Positions 8,970-17,013 of a stretch of DNA of 49,139 nucleotides are shown here, one piece after another. Origin of the DNA: an uncultured Acetatifactor sp. (lineage in GTDB: Bacteria > Bacillota > Clostridia > Lachnospirales > Lachnospiraceae); contig CAJUJN010000029.1 in NCBI GenBank assembly GCA_910586775.1, forward strand, positions 1-49,139, written 5' to 3'. The translations under genes were made by a program, and so were the position numbers. Numbering within the stretch: position 1 is the first letter of the stretch; each line of letters opens with the position of its first letter. The notes under the pieces are model-generated. The model did not search any database. It saw only the letters and a program-made list of their open reading frames with translations, and had not been told where the DNA came from.

Positions 8970-9729
8970 TCCTTAAGCCCACCTCCACATCCATCTTCAG
9001 GAATTTCACCCGGAATATAATGATGACGGTACTGTACATGACACGGAGCATATACCAGAAAGGCTTCAGGCCCGAATGCATGCTCTTCCCGGCGGTCCTG
9101 GCATGCATCACTGCCGGAATCTCCACTACCTTGAACCTGATCATCAGCATCAGTACCAGCATGTTCGCATCCGGGTACTTGTCATCGAAATGATTGTATT
9201 TGGAATAATACAGGAAGGCCTTCCGGCTCAGCCCCTGCAGTCCCGTGGTAGGATCCGAAATCTTTGCCCCCGTCACCAGATGTATCATGCCCCGGAACAG
9301 GGAATAAACTACCTTCTTCGGCCATGAAACGGGAAAATCCGAGCTGTCCTTCCGAAACCTTGCCCCCAGGACAATGTCCGGATACCGTCCGTCCTCGTCC
9401 GCTTCCTTCAGCTTATTGTAGATCACGGGGATATTGCATACATCGTGCTGCCCGTCGCCGTCCATCTGAATAACATATTTGTATCCCCGCCGAACCGCAT
9501 ATTTGTATCCGGTCTGCAGTGCACATCCATATCCCATGTTGAACGCCTGGGAGATCATGGGGTACTGCATCTCTTTCACAATCCAGTTGGTGGAATCCGT
9601 GGACGCATCGTTTATGACAAGGATGTCCGCCACGGAAGACAGGTTCAGACCTTCCACCTGGGTCAGCACTCTTCGAATGTTCTGCCCTTCATTATAGGCA
9701 GGTATAATAATCAACAACTCTTTCTTCAT
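8953..9729 (-). CDS. Family 2 glycosyltransferase (polyprenyl-phosphate sugar transferase type)
   Basis: A compact 258-aa GT-A enzyme with LLIIIPAYNEGQN at the N-terminus, LVINDASTDST and the metal-binding QMDGDGQHD. This is the layout of DPM1-like enzymes that place a sugar on polyprenyl phosphate at the membrane. It lacks large C-terminal membrane domains. A DUF2304 membrane protein, a usual partner of such transferases, is encoded two genes upstream. The start at 9729 fits the family N-terminus; the ribosome-binding site is weak (GGAA) and lies inside a 31-bp repeat. A longer frame to 9831 runs through a palindromic repeat and is unlikely to be translated. Confidence 0.85.
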   Translation of the reverse strand: MKKELLIIIPAYNEGQNIRRVLTQVEGLNLSSVADILVINDASTDSTNWIVKEMQYPMISQAFNMGYGCALQTGYKYAVRRGYKYVIQMDGDGQHDVCNIPVIYNKLKEADEDGRYPDIVLGARFRKDSSDFPVSWPKKVVYSLFRGMIHLVTGAKISDPTTGLQGLSRKAFLYYSKYNHFDDKYPDANMLVLMLMIRFKVVEIPAVMHARTAGKSMHSGLKPFWYMLRVMYSTVIIIFRVKFLKMDVEVGLRSADKI

Positions 9730-9730
9730 A

Positions 9731-9869
9731 TTTTTAGTTCCGCATTTGCCCGCCCGGTACCAGGCATGGGCAGAGCATTTCCGGCCGCATAGTGATTGCG
9801 TCCGTAAATCCTCTGGGCACCGGACGGGCAAATGCTGTTTTTTAGTTCCGCATTTGCCCGCCCGGTACC
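9731..9869. repeat. Palindromic intergenic element flanked by a 31-bp direct repeat
   Basis: Positions 9731-9761 and 9839-9869 are identical over 31 bases. Between them an inverted copy (9817-9835) pairs with the left repeat. Inner arms around 9772-9789 and 9797-9814 also pair, giving a long hairpin. The core resembles the element at 11487-11612. The element fills the gap between the GT4 and GT2 genes. Confidence 0.75.
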
Positions 9870-9883
9870 GCCCTCAAATGCTC

Positions 9884-11089
9884 TCAGGTGAGGAGCTGTA
9901 GCAGTTTCTGCAGTTCCTGCTCCTGCGCCATGTTTTTCCTTTCTGCTGATTTTCCCAGCTTTTTTCTTGTTTCCTCATTTTGAAGCAATGTCTCTATGCT
10001 TTCCGCGATTCCTTCCGGCGTCAGATGGCAGAGGATGCCGTCTTCTCCGTTCTCGATCTGTTCCCGGTTGCCGTTGCAGTCGGAGGCGATGACGGCACAG
10101 CCGAGTGTCTGCGCTTCCTGAATGGCAATGCTTTTCCCTTCAAATCTGGTGGCATGTACGTAGATGTCTGCCTGGGCATAGTAGGGGCAGGGGTTTTCTG
10201 CGGCTCCCAGAAGCACGAAATCCTCTTTCAGCTGAAGGGCCGCGATTTTTTTCTCCAGTGTTCTGCGCTGGTCGCCTTCTCCCAGTATGTACCACCTGAC
10301 ATTACAGCCCTTATCCTTCAGAAGCTTCATGGCATCTATGGCTATGTCGTAGGCTTTCTGCCAGGTCAGCCGTCCCACGGTCAGCAGACGTTTCCCCTCA
10401 TATCCGTCGGAAAACCCCCCTGCCTCCCTGCTTCGGCGGCGGATTCCTTCCTGGTCCACCAGATTGTGGAATATCTCCGCCTTGTCCGCATATTCCGGAT
10501 ATACCGCCAGAAAATGTTCCTTCACCTCCTGGGAAACCATGAAAATCTTCTCAAAGCTGTCCCAGCAGTTCCGGTCCATCTCCCTTGTGTATCCGGCGCT
10601 TTCGTAATCGATATGGATGAAGGCGCATTTCCTGGCGGCTTTCACATGCTCCGCCACATAGTAAGCGGAAGCGCCCTCCAGCCATGCCACCGCCAGGTCA
10701 AACTGCTCTTCCAGACGCAGGCTTCCGTCCGAGAGCATCCGCCACAGCAGCTTATCCGCCTGAAATTTCCCCTGCCTGCCCATGGATGCAAGATTTCCTG
10801 CGATACCGCGTATTTTTTTGATCTGCCCGCCGTTTCTGAAAAAAGCCCTGCAGACAGTGGCCATCATCCCCCGTTTCCCCTGCCTGGACAGGACGGAATG
10901 GGCATTGAATCTCAGGTTCCGCAGTCTTACATACGGCGGCAGTTTTCCGATCATCTCTCCCTGCCCCATAATGACGTAAAGGGAAATGTCATATTCCGGG
11001 CTGTCCAGTGCTTTGAGCAGCTCCAGCATGGCTGTCTCCGCGCCGGCCCGGCCCATGGTATTAATCACAAACAGAATCTTTTTTCGCAT
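9884..11089 (-). CDS. Family 4 glycosyltransferase
   Basis: A retaining GT-B enzyme of about 401 aa. The N-terminal Rossmann region starts KILFVINTMGRAGAETAML, and the donor-binding half contains LLTVGRLTWQKAYDIAIDA, YILGEGDQR and the E-x7-E region FEGKSIAIQEAQTLGCAVIASD. The start at 11089 has AGGAAG 6 bases upstream and overlaps the DUF2304 gene by 29 bp, so the two are probably coupled. Within the operon it follows PelG and DUF2304 and probably adds a sugar not made by the Pel core enzymes. Donor and linkage cannot be told from sequence. Confidence 0.87.
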   Translation of the reverse strand: MRKKILFVINTMGRAGAETAMLELLKALDSPEYDISLYVIMGQGEMIGKLPPYVRLRNLRFNAHSVLSRQGKRGMMATVCRAFFRNGGQIKKIRGIAGNLASMGRQGKFQADKLLWRMLSDGSLRLEEQFDLAVAWLEGASAYYVAEHVKAARKCAFIHIDYESAGYTREMDRNCWDSFEKIFMVSQEVKEHFLAVYPEYADKAEIFHNLVDQEGIRRRSREAGGFSDGYEGKRLLTVGRLTWQKAYDIAIDAMKLLKDKGCNVRWYILGEGDQRRTLEKKIAALQLKEDFVLLGAAENPCPYYAQADIYVHATRFEGKSIAIQEAQTLGCAVIASDCNGNREQIENGEDGILCHLTPEGIAESIETLLQNEETRKKLGKSAERKNMAQEQELQKLLQLLT

Positions 11090-11465
11090 AGGCATCTTCC
11101 TGCTCCCTGGCCATTTCCTCAAGTTCGATCATCATGCGCTCACTCTCCTGGTTGAGAAGCGATACCTGCATGGCCAGCTCCCTGTTCTTCAGATTCAATT
11201 GCGAGATCACCAGGCTGTTCTGCACTTCCGTAAATAAGATCAGAGCGCCCACACAGAAGAACGCAAGCCCTGTTCCCGGCGCCAGCATGGTAGTCCACTC
11301 CGACAGTATGGGGATCGCTCCTACCAGGATCATCAGGATTCCCAACAGTCCCCAGATCACGGCATAATTGACTGCCAGTTTCTTGATGGAATGTGTCCAG
11401 AATCCGAATACGATCAGGATGCCTCCTGCCACGACAAGGCCGATTCTTATGATATTGCCATCCAT
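11061..11465 (-). CDS. DUF2304 small membrane protein
   Basis: About 134 aa with three hydrophobic segments (residues 6-24, 32-52 and about 63-82), then a charged helical tail predicted to coil (residues 85-125). This is the DUF2304 layout, a family commonly encoded beside polyprenyl-phosphate GT2 enzymes. An accessory role in lipid-linked sugar handling is likely but unproven. AGGAGG lies 9 bases before ATG 11465; a GTG two codons earlier is too close to it. The C-terminus overlaps the GT4 start. Confidence 0.82.
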   Translation of the reverse strand: MDGNIIRIGLVVAGGILIVFGFWTHSIKKLAVNYAVIWGLLGILMILVGAIPILSEWTTMLAPGTGLAFFCVGALILFTEVQNSLVISQLNLKNRELAMQVSLLNQESERMMIELEEMAREQEDAYAKKDSVCD

Positions 11466-11486
11466 TTTCACAAACCTCCTGTTATA

Positions 11487-11612
11487 AGTTCCGCATACCC
11501 CCTCCGCTACCCGGAACCCGGCAGAGGATTTCCGGCCGCAAAATGCTTCGTCCGTAAATCCTCCGGGGTGACTGAGGGCTGTATGCCGCCTTTCCGTTCC
11601 GCATACACCGCT
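11487..11612. repeat. Second copy of the palindromic intergenic element
   Basis: Arms GCATAC-CCCTC and GAGGGCTGTATGC, with inner arms GGATTTCCGGCCG and CGTCCGTAAATCC, form a long hairpin. GTTCCGCATA occurs on both sides as a direct repeat. The core and architecture match 9731-9869 although the arm tips differ. It lies between pelG and the DUF2304 gene. Confidence 0.65.
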
Positions 11613-11633
11613 CAGCCCCCGGAGACTCGGACC

Positions 11634-11663
11634 TGCGGCAGTTATCTGCGGACACTTCCTTAC
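11634..11663. repeat. 30-bp repeat overlapping the pelG stop codon
   Basis: It matches window positions 24-53 at 26 of 30 bases. The pelG stop (11660-11662) lies at its edge, so the final bases of pelG are part of the repeat. Confidence 0.6.
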
Positions 11664-13138
11664 TTTGCAGTCGAGGGTTCTGCGGCTGCCTGCCTCTGCT
11701 CAGTTCTGGAAAATACCTGGCCCGGCGGCCGGGTGCCCATGCCGGGCTTCAGCAGGGAGCCCCTGCAGAAGATATGCGCATCCAGAGTTCTCTCCATATA
11801 GCGAAGCCTGAAGTACGCGAAGGTCCAGCCGCAGAAGGCTCCGACGACTACGCCAATGCCATACCAGAGCTCCGGCAGATGTGTCGCCACGAGACTCCCC
11901 AGAAAAGTCACCAGGCAGAAAATCACCGATGTCAGCATGGCTCCTGTCAGGTCATTGAAATAGTACAGGAAAATGATCTCCGAATACATCAAAAACAGGA
12001 TAAAATACCCTGCTGCCAGACAGGGATAAATCCGCATTGTCAGGCTGGAAATACCGAAGCCCGGAAGGAATACCACCGCCAGCAGATACACCACTGCAGT
12101 GATGATAAACTGAATCCTTACCAGGTTCACCAGTTCCGCGGAGAGCTGGCGGAACATTTCCTTCTTAGCGTTGTCAATATCAGAACCCTTGCCGCCGATG
12201 ACCGACTCGGAATAAGCCTTGTATTTGTCATGAAAATGCATTTCCACCCTTGTAATGAATATAATCGTGGCGGAAATATTGGTGAACATGGCAAGACAGG
12301 TAGCCATGTCATAGGGCTGGTTGCACACAAAGGTCTTCACCACCACCAGCCTCATATCCGTATTCCAGAATACGAAATTATGAATATACAATCCCAGTAT
12401 ATAGCAGAAGTTTGCCACTACCAGTTTCCAGTATTTTCCGAAGTACCGGACTATGGATTTGTAGCGGTTGCTGTTTTTAACGAAATACCGTTTTATAATC
12501 GCCAATTGGAGGAATGCAGTGAGAAAGAATCCCGTCATCAGCGCGAAAAGCATACTTTCCCGAATGCCCCAATGCATGATAAACCTTAAGAATAAAGAAA
12601 ACAAAAACGCCCACAGCATCCCGATAAAGAAAAACAGCGATATCTTCTGATAATCCTTCGAGATGGACAGGTAGATCATGGAATAAAACACCAGCACCAA
12701 CCCGATATACCCGCAGTACCCTGTAAAGGTATAAAACACATCCACCCTGCCCACGAAATGCTCCCACAGACAGAACGGAATCCCCAGCAGGCTGCTCAGA
12801 GAGATGTTCAGAAACAGCCCGAAGAAAAAGCAGGGACGGATATCCTCGTAACGCTCCTCATAGATCACATCGGACATGTACTTCGAGAGTACAGAATTGA
12901 AAGGAGCCGCCGTCAGCAGGGCAAAGATAAAGATATAAAGCACCGAACAGGAGAAGAGCTCCCTCTCCACAAATCCCAACTGGTCAAATCCCAGAAAATG
13001 GCTCATTAACAGAATGTTCAGGATGACCACCAGCATGGGCGTCACCGTGGACATGGAGCTGTACGCAAATCCGGCAAGATACGCTGAAATCGTTCTCTTT
13101 TCAAATAGTCTGTTTAACTTAAGTCCAATACCTGCCAT
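11660..13138 (-). CDS. pelG: PelG-family exopolysaccharide flippase
   Basis: A 492-aa polytopic membrane protein with about 12 hydrophobic segments. The N-terminal region runs RTISAYLAGFAYSSMSTVTPML and is followed by ELFSCSVLYIFIFALLTAAPFNS, both typical of PelG, the MOP-superfamily-like transporter of Pel systems. It would move the PelF product across the membrane. ATG 13138 has AAAGGA 8 bases upstream. It follows pelF after a 324-base gap filled with 60-bp repeats. The last 35 residues are proline/serine/glutamine-rich and probably cytoplasmic. A generic Wzx-like flippase is the alternative, but adjacency to PelF and a PelD-like receptor favours PelG. Confidence 0.88.
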   Translation of the reverse strand: MAGIGLKLNRLFEKRTISAYLAGFAYSSMSTVTPMLVVILNILLMSHFLGFDQLGFVERELFSCSVLYIFIFALLTAAPFNSVLSKYMSDVIYEERYEDIRPCFFFGLFLNISLSSLLGIPFCLWEHFVGRVDVFYTFTGYCGYIGLVLVFYSMIYLSISKDYQKISLFFFIGMLWAFLFSLFLRFIMHWGIRESMLFALMTGFFLTAFLQLAIIKRYFVKNSNRYKSIVRYFGKYWKLVVANFCYILGLYIHNFVFWNTDMRLVVVKTFVCNQPYDMATCLAMFTNISATIIFITRVEMHFHDKYKAYSESVIGGKGSDIDNAKKEMFRQLSAELVNLVRIQFIITAVVYLLAVVFLPGFGISSLTMRIYPCLAAGYFILFLMYSEIIFLYYFNDLTGAMLTSVIFCLVTFLGSLVATHLPELWYGIGVVVGAFCGWTFAYFRLRYMERTLDAHIFCRGSLLKPGMGTRPPGQVFSRTEQRQAAAEPSTAK

Positions 13139-13192
13139 CTGTCTCGTCCTTTCCGTTTTGTAATGCCTGACCTTTCTTCACTTCGCTTATAT

Positions 13193-13450
13193 CCCGGCAC
13201 GCCCTGCGCAAACGCGGCACCGTATCAGCGCATCGTAGCATGGCAGCCTTTTCCCGGCACGCCCTGCGCAAACACAGCACCGTATCAGCACATCGCAGCA
13301 CGGCAGCCTTTCTCCCGGCACACCCTCCGCAAACGCAGCACCGTATCAGCACATCGCAGCACGGCAGCCTTTTCCCGGCACACCCTCCGCAAACGCAGCA
13401 CCGTATCAGCACATCGCAGCACGGCAGCCTTTTCCCGGCACACCCTGCGC
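13193..13450. repeat. 60-bp tandem repeat, about 4.3 copies, between pelF and pelG
   Basis: Units begin with CCCGGCAC at about 13193, 13253, 13314, 13374 and 13434 (period 60-61). Copies are nearly identical. The repeats fill almost the whole 13139-13462 gap. Frames through them look like ORFs on both strands, but none has a start with a ribosome-binding site, and the frame drifts at the 61-bp unit. Confidence 0.92.
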
Positions 13451-13462
13451 GAAACTTCCTCG

Positions 13463-14899
13463 TCATGTCTCCAGCGCGACTCCGCAGCTGTCGGCAAAAT
13501 CCTGGTAAATCCTGCGGTAAGCGGCGCGCATATGCTCGATCCGGTATCCGGACATCACTCTTTTGTAACCGCTTTCCCCCATCTGAAGCCGCATGGATTC
13601 GTTTCGCGCCATATCCACCATGGCCTGGGCAATCTCTTCCACATTCATGATATGCGTCAGGATCCCTCCGGCCCCGAAATCGTCGCTTTCCCCGTATATC
13701 AGGCCGGAGCAGTTCCCCACGTCCGTGGCGATCACCGGCACATGAGCCGCATAACTCTCCAGTATGGTCAGGGGCTGCCCCTCGCTGATGCTGGTCAGTA
13801 TCGTCACGTCCATCCTGCCCAGATAATCCCGGATATTAATCCTTCCGGTAAAGACCACATCCGTCAGTTCCAGCGCTTCCACCTGCTCATAGCACTCTTT
13901 CGCGTATTCCTCATCCTCATCACAGGGACCCATGATCCAGAGTTTCAGCCTGGGCTCCCTCTCCTTTGCAAAGCTGAAGGCCTGTATCATGGTCTTCACG
14001 TCCTTGATGGGCGTCACCCGCAGAATGGCCCCGATGTTGAACTTTCCCTCATCCTCTTCCGTCTTCCCGGGAATATCCTGAAGGTGGTCCACGGAAACCC
14101 CGTTGGGTGTTACCATGGTTTTTTCCGCCGGACAGCCCAGCTCAATCTGCAGTTCCCGTGCATGCTCGTACAGGCCGGTAACCAGGTCTCCCCTCTCATA
14201 GGCCAGACTGGACATTTTCCGGAACTGATCGATCCAGATATTCTTGTAGGCTCCCTTGACCCATTCTGCCCTCAGCAGTTCCTCTTCGCGCTCTCTTGTG
14301 TAGATGCCGTGCTCCGAGATCAGCAGCCGCCCCCCGTAAAGGGACTTCCCCATACTGCCCAGCACACCTGCATAGCCTGTTGCCACGCAATGATACAGAT
14401 CCGCCCTGGGCAGCTTCATCTTCAGCGTGAACAGCAGCGGCAGATATACGGAACGCATTGTCCACAGAAAGTCCGAAAACACCAGCTGACTATAGTTCAG
14501 GTCATAATACTCCCTTACGATCTGCAGGAAATCCTCCCCCATCAGAAGCTTATCCAGAGAAATGGCCTTCTTCTGGAACATCTCAAACAAGGTTTCCCAG
14601 TCCACCCGCTGATTCATCACCAGGCTGCGCAGAGCCGCGTATTCCTGCTTCTCCAGCCTTCGTCTGCGCCAGCCCTTCCTGTTCTGATCCCAGTCCACGT
14701 CCTGCAGATACAGTTCGTGCACCTCCGTCACATTCTCCGGCAGCTGATAGATGAACTTCCCGCTCTGATCCCGGCTGCTTATAATTGTCTGTAACACAAA
14801 TTCCACTTTTGGAAAAGACTGAATGAGTCCGTGTATCCAGCTGGATACGCCGCCGGCCACATACGGATAACAGCCTTCCACTACTATGCAGACTCTCAT
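13463..14899 (-). CDS. pelF: PelF-family GT4 glycosyltransferase
   Basis: PelF is the cytosolic polymerase-type GT4 enzyme of Pel systems, using UDP-GlcNAc/GalNAc-type donors in the characterised cases. The 478-aa protein starts MRVCIVVEGCYPYVAGGVSSW, the PelF hallmark, and carries ISEHGIYTREREEE, then NGVSVDHL, ILRVTPIKDVKTMIQAF and the E-x7-E region SEGQPLTILESYAAHVPVIATD. The start at 14899 has AGGAGA 6 bases upstream; an ATG two codons earlier is too close to that site. The gap to the DUF2194 stop is only 22 bp. Donor specificity here is inferred from the family. Confidence 0.93.
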   Translation of the reverse strand: MRVCIVVEGCYPYVAGGVSSWIHGLIQSFPKVEFVLQTIISSRDQSGKFIYQLPENVTEVHELYLQDVDWDQNRKGWRRRRLEKQEYAALRSLVMNQRVDWETLFEMFQKKAISLDKLLMGEDFLQIVREYYDLNYSQLVFSDFLWTMRSVYLPLLFTLKMKLPRADLYHCVATGYAGVLGSMGKSLYGGRLLISEHGIYTREREEELLRAEWVKGAYKNIWIDQFRKMSSLAYERGDLVTGLYEHARELQIELGCPAEKTMVTPNGVSVDHLQDIPGKTEEDEGKFNIGAILRVTPIKDVKTMIQAFSFAKEREPRLKLWIMGPCDEDEEYAKECYEQVEALELTDVVFTGRINIRDYLGRMDVTILTSISEGQPLTILESYAAHVPVIATDVGNCSGLIYGESDDFGAGGILTHIMNVEEIAQAMVDMARNESMRLQMGESGYKRVMSGYRIEHMRAAYRRIYQDFADSCGVALET

Positions 14900-14921
14900 A
14901 TCCATTCTCCTGTTCGCGCCT

Positions 14922-16814
14922 CTATCGGTAGAATCTCTCATCTGTCGATTCTAATGTCAGGGCGGCCTCACTGCCGGTCACTTCGATCAGAAAAGCCCCC
15001 TCTTCCAGCTTCTGCCAGCTGCCGCCCTCCATGTCTTTGACAGTTTCGTTATGAGTGCGGAGGATAAACCATGCGGGACCTGTAATTCCTTCCACCTGCA
15101 GCCGAATCGTATCGTCTGTCCGGCTGCATCTGTAATCCAGGGCCAGAAGCCGGCGGATATGAGCGTCGCACTCTGCCGCCGTCGTCCTGGCAAATCCCTG
15201 AAATTCTTTCCCATAAGTGCTGATCGTAGCGGCCAGAGTTCTCGAGAGCTGCTCCCATGCATCCCCGTCCGCATCCGGGTACGCCACTCTCTCCATATCG
15301 AAAGACACACTGAGATACCCCAATGCCGTCTCCATGCATCGAACCAGGAAGTCACTCCTGTACGTATACCCCAGACCGTCAATCAGCGTTCGCTGCGACG
15401 TCACATCCTCCGACAGAAATCCCACCGGCGCGGCATTCTCCTCATCATACTCCTGTACGACAGTTCTGACTGATGCCAGCGTCTCCGTCCCAAGCGCTTC
15501 CGCAATCTGTTCCTCCTCCATTTTCCCCCCATAGAAGGATACAATGTCGTACCCGCCCAGGACATCCTGTAAGAATCTGCCGTCCTCCTCCAGCTTCTGC
15601 GTCAGAGGGATATCCGACACACTGAAGCCTGACAGTCCGGTCTCCGCTGCCTGTTCATTGAATATTTTCAGATAGTATTTCATCTGTTCCCCGTCAGGCA
15701 GATTCTCATCGGAATAATCATACTGGGGCGTCATCATACAGGTCGCCTTATAGTCATGCTTCCGCAGGAAAACGGATAGATTCGGCCACACGATCTCCTG
15801 AAATACCAGTTTTAAGGAACGGCTGTAAATCCGCTCCATTTCCTGCTCATTTTCATCCGCAAGGCCGGGATACCCCGCCAGGATCATATTCTGGGCATTC
15901 AGCACCGGATAGATTTCATAAGAATCCATCTCCGCGGACATGGCGGACAGGAGCCCCAGCCCCTCAGGGCCTTCCATAAAGCTTCCGTTCACGGCGAACA
16001 CATAGCCGTTTCCGCAGCTTTTCCTCCATATGACAATGGGATAGTTTTCCGTTTTCACTGCAGACCCTTCCGGAATTCCTTTCATATATACCTTGGTTCC
16101 GGCTGCCGGAATATACCACGGAAATGTCTTCTCTCCGGGAAAAGCTTCACTGCCCGGCAGAAAGGTATCCGCATCCCCATCCGCCTTTTCCAGATAAAAA
16201 GTCTCGCCCCCCAGCAAAAAACCCTCCCGCAGGTAGAAGCCGGTGACGGTGGTTTCCTCTTCCGGCACCTTCTCTATCCCGAAAAGCTCCCGTATGCGTT
16301 TATTGCCCTTTATCACGGACACATCCGGAAGGCTGCTGAATACCAGATGGGTTCCTTCCTCCAGATACTTGTTCAGCAGATCCAATTCTCCTTTGGCGCT
16401 CCAGTCCACACAGGCAGAGTCGACCACCAGCATTTCCGCAGGCTCCGTCCCCGCTTCCCCGGCTTCACAGGCAGCCAGGGACGAATAAGCGGCGATGTCC
16501 CTTTTGGTGTAGGTGACCCATTCCTTCACCACCTTTGTGGAAATTTTCTCCGGATCACCGATGCATACTACCTTATCCCGGGCAATGACAGTCTCTCCCC
16601 GCTGCTCCTGTGCTGCCTGTTCATCCGCATTCTTCCCGTCGGAACCGTCCGGCACATAGATATTGATTTGTGAAGGATAATTCTCCGCTGTCTCCGTGTA
16701 TCGGTTTACCGCATAATCGTTCCAGCTATCCTTCAGATTATTCAGGCACATACACAGAAACAGCACAATGACCATCAGTATGGTGATCGAAAAAAAATTC
16801 CGGCGCGATATCAT
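14922..16814 (-). CDS. DUF2194 protein, PelA-like extracytoplasmic glycan enzyme
   Basis: A 630-aa protein with one N-terminal membrane segment (about residues 9-27) and a large outside domain. Residues about 60-300 resemble a flavodoxin/glutamine-amidotransferase-like region. The second half (LRKHDYKATCMMTPQYDYSDEN to the C-terminus) resembles a deacetylase-like barrel. In Pel systems PelA hydrolyses and deacetylates the polymer outside the membrane; DUF2194 proteins occupy this slot in Gram-positive loci. Equivalence to PelA is inference. ATG 16814 has AGGAGA 6 bases upstream, the same arrangement as at pelF. Beta-rich sequence near the C-terminus may bind carbohydrate. Confidence 0.78.
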   Translation of the reverse strand: MISRRNFFSITILMVIVLFLCMCLNNLKDSWNDYAVNRYTETAENYPSQINIYVPDGSDGKNADEQAAQEQRGETVIARDKVVCIGDPEKISTKVVKEWVTYTKRDIAAYSSLAACEAGEAGTEPAEMLVVDSACVDWSAKGELDLLNKYLEEGTHLVFSSLPDVSVIKGNKRIRELFGIEKVPEEETTVTGFYLREGFLLGGETFYLEKADGDADTFLPGSEAFPGEKTFPWYIPAAGTKVYMKGIPEGSAVKTENYPIVIWRKSCGNGYVFAVNGSFMEGPEGLGLLSAMSAEMDSYEIYPVLNAQNMILAGYPGLADENEQEMERIYSRSLKLVFQEIVWPNLSVFLRKHDYKATCMMTPQYDYSDENLPDGEQMKYYLKIFNEQAAETGLSGFSVSDIPLTQKLEEDGRFLQDVLGGYDIVSFYGGKMEEEQIAEALGTETLASVRTVVQEYDEENAAPVGFLSEDVTSQRTLIDGLGYTYRSDFLVRCMETALGYLSVSFDMERVAYPDADGDAWEQLSRTLAATISTYGKEFQGFARTTAAECDAHIRRLLALDYRCSRTDDTIRLQVEGITGPAWFILRTHNETVKDMEGGSWQKLEEGAFLIEVTGSEAALTLESTDERFYR

Positions 16815-16830
16815 AACCATTCTCCTAATT

Positions 16831-17012
16831 AAGTCGCTGCGCGACAGCTCTAAAGGGTAAAGTCCCTTCGGCGCACTCTCATGAGAGAAATTTTCATTCG
16901 AAAGTGCACTCATGAAAATTCCTCTCGTGCGCCTTCGCGACTTTACCGTCTATAAATCCTTTTTATTAAGTCGCTGCGCGACGGCTCTAAAGGGTAAAGT
17001 CCCTTTGACGCA
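16831..17012. repeat. Direct-repeat and hairpin element between the GT-C-like and DUF2194 genes
   Basis: About 45 bases at 16831-16875 recur at 16968-17012 with few changes; each copy begins with a small GTCGC/GCGAC hairpin. Between and around them the sequence can fold into a hairpin of about 90 bases with paired AAAGTC/GACTTT, GCGCAC/GTGCGC and AATTTTCAT/ATGAAAATT. The element fills the gap, and the ribosome-binding site of the downstream gene lies at its edge. Confidence 0.75.
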
Positions 17013-17013
17013 T

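Noticed and set aside
13285..13497. Cysteine/arginine-rich repetitive frames in the pelF-pelG gap
   Set aside because: They are produced by the 60-bp repeats in several frames; no start with a ribosome-binding site was found.
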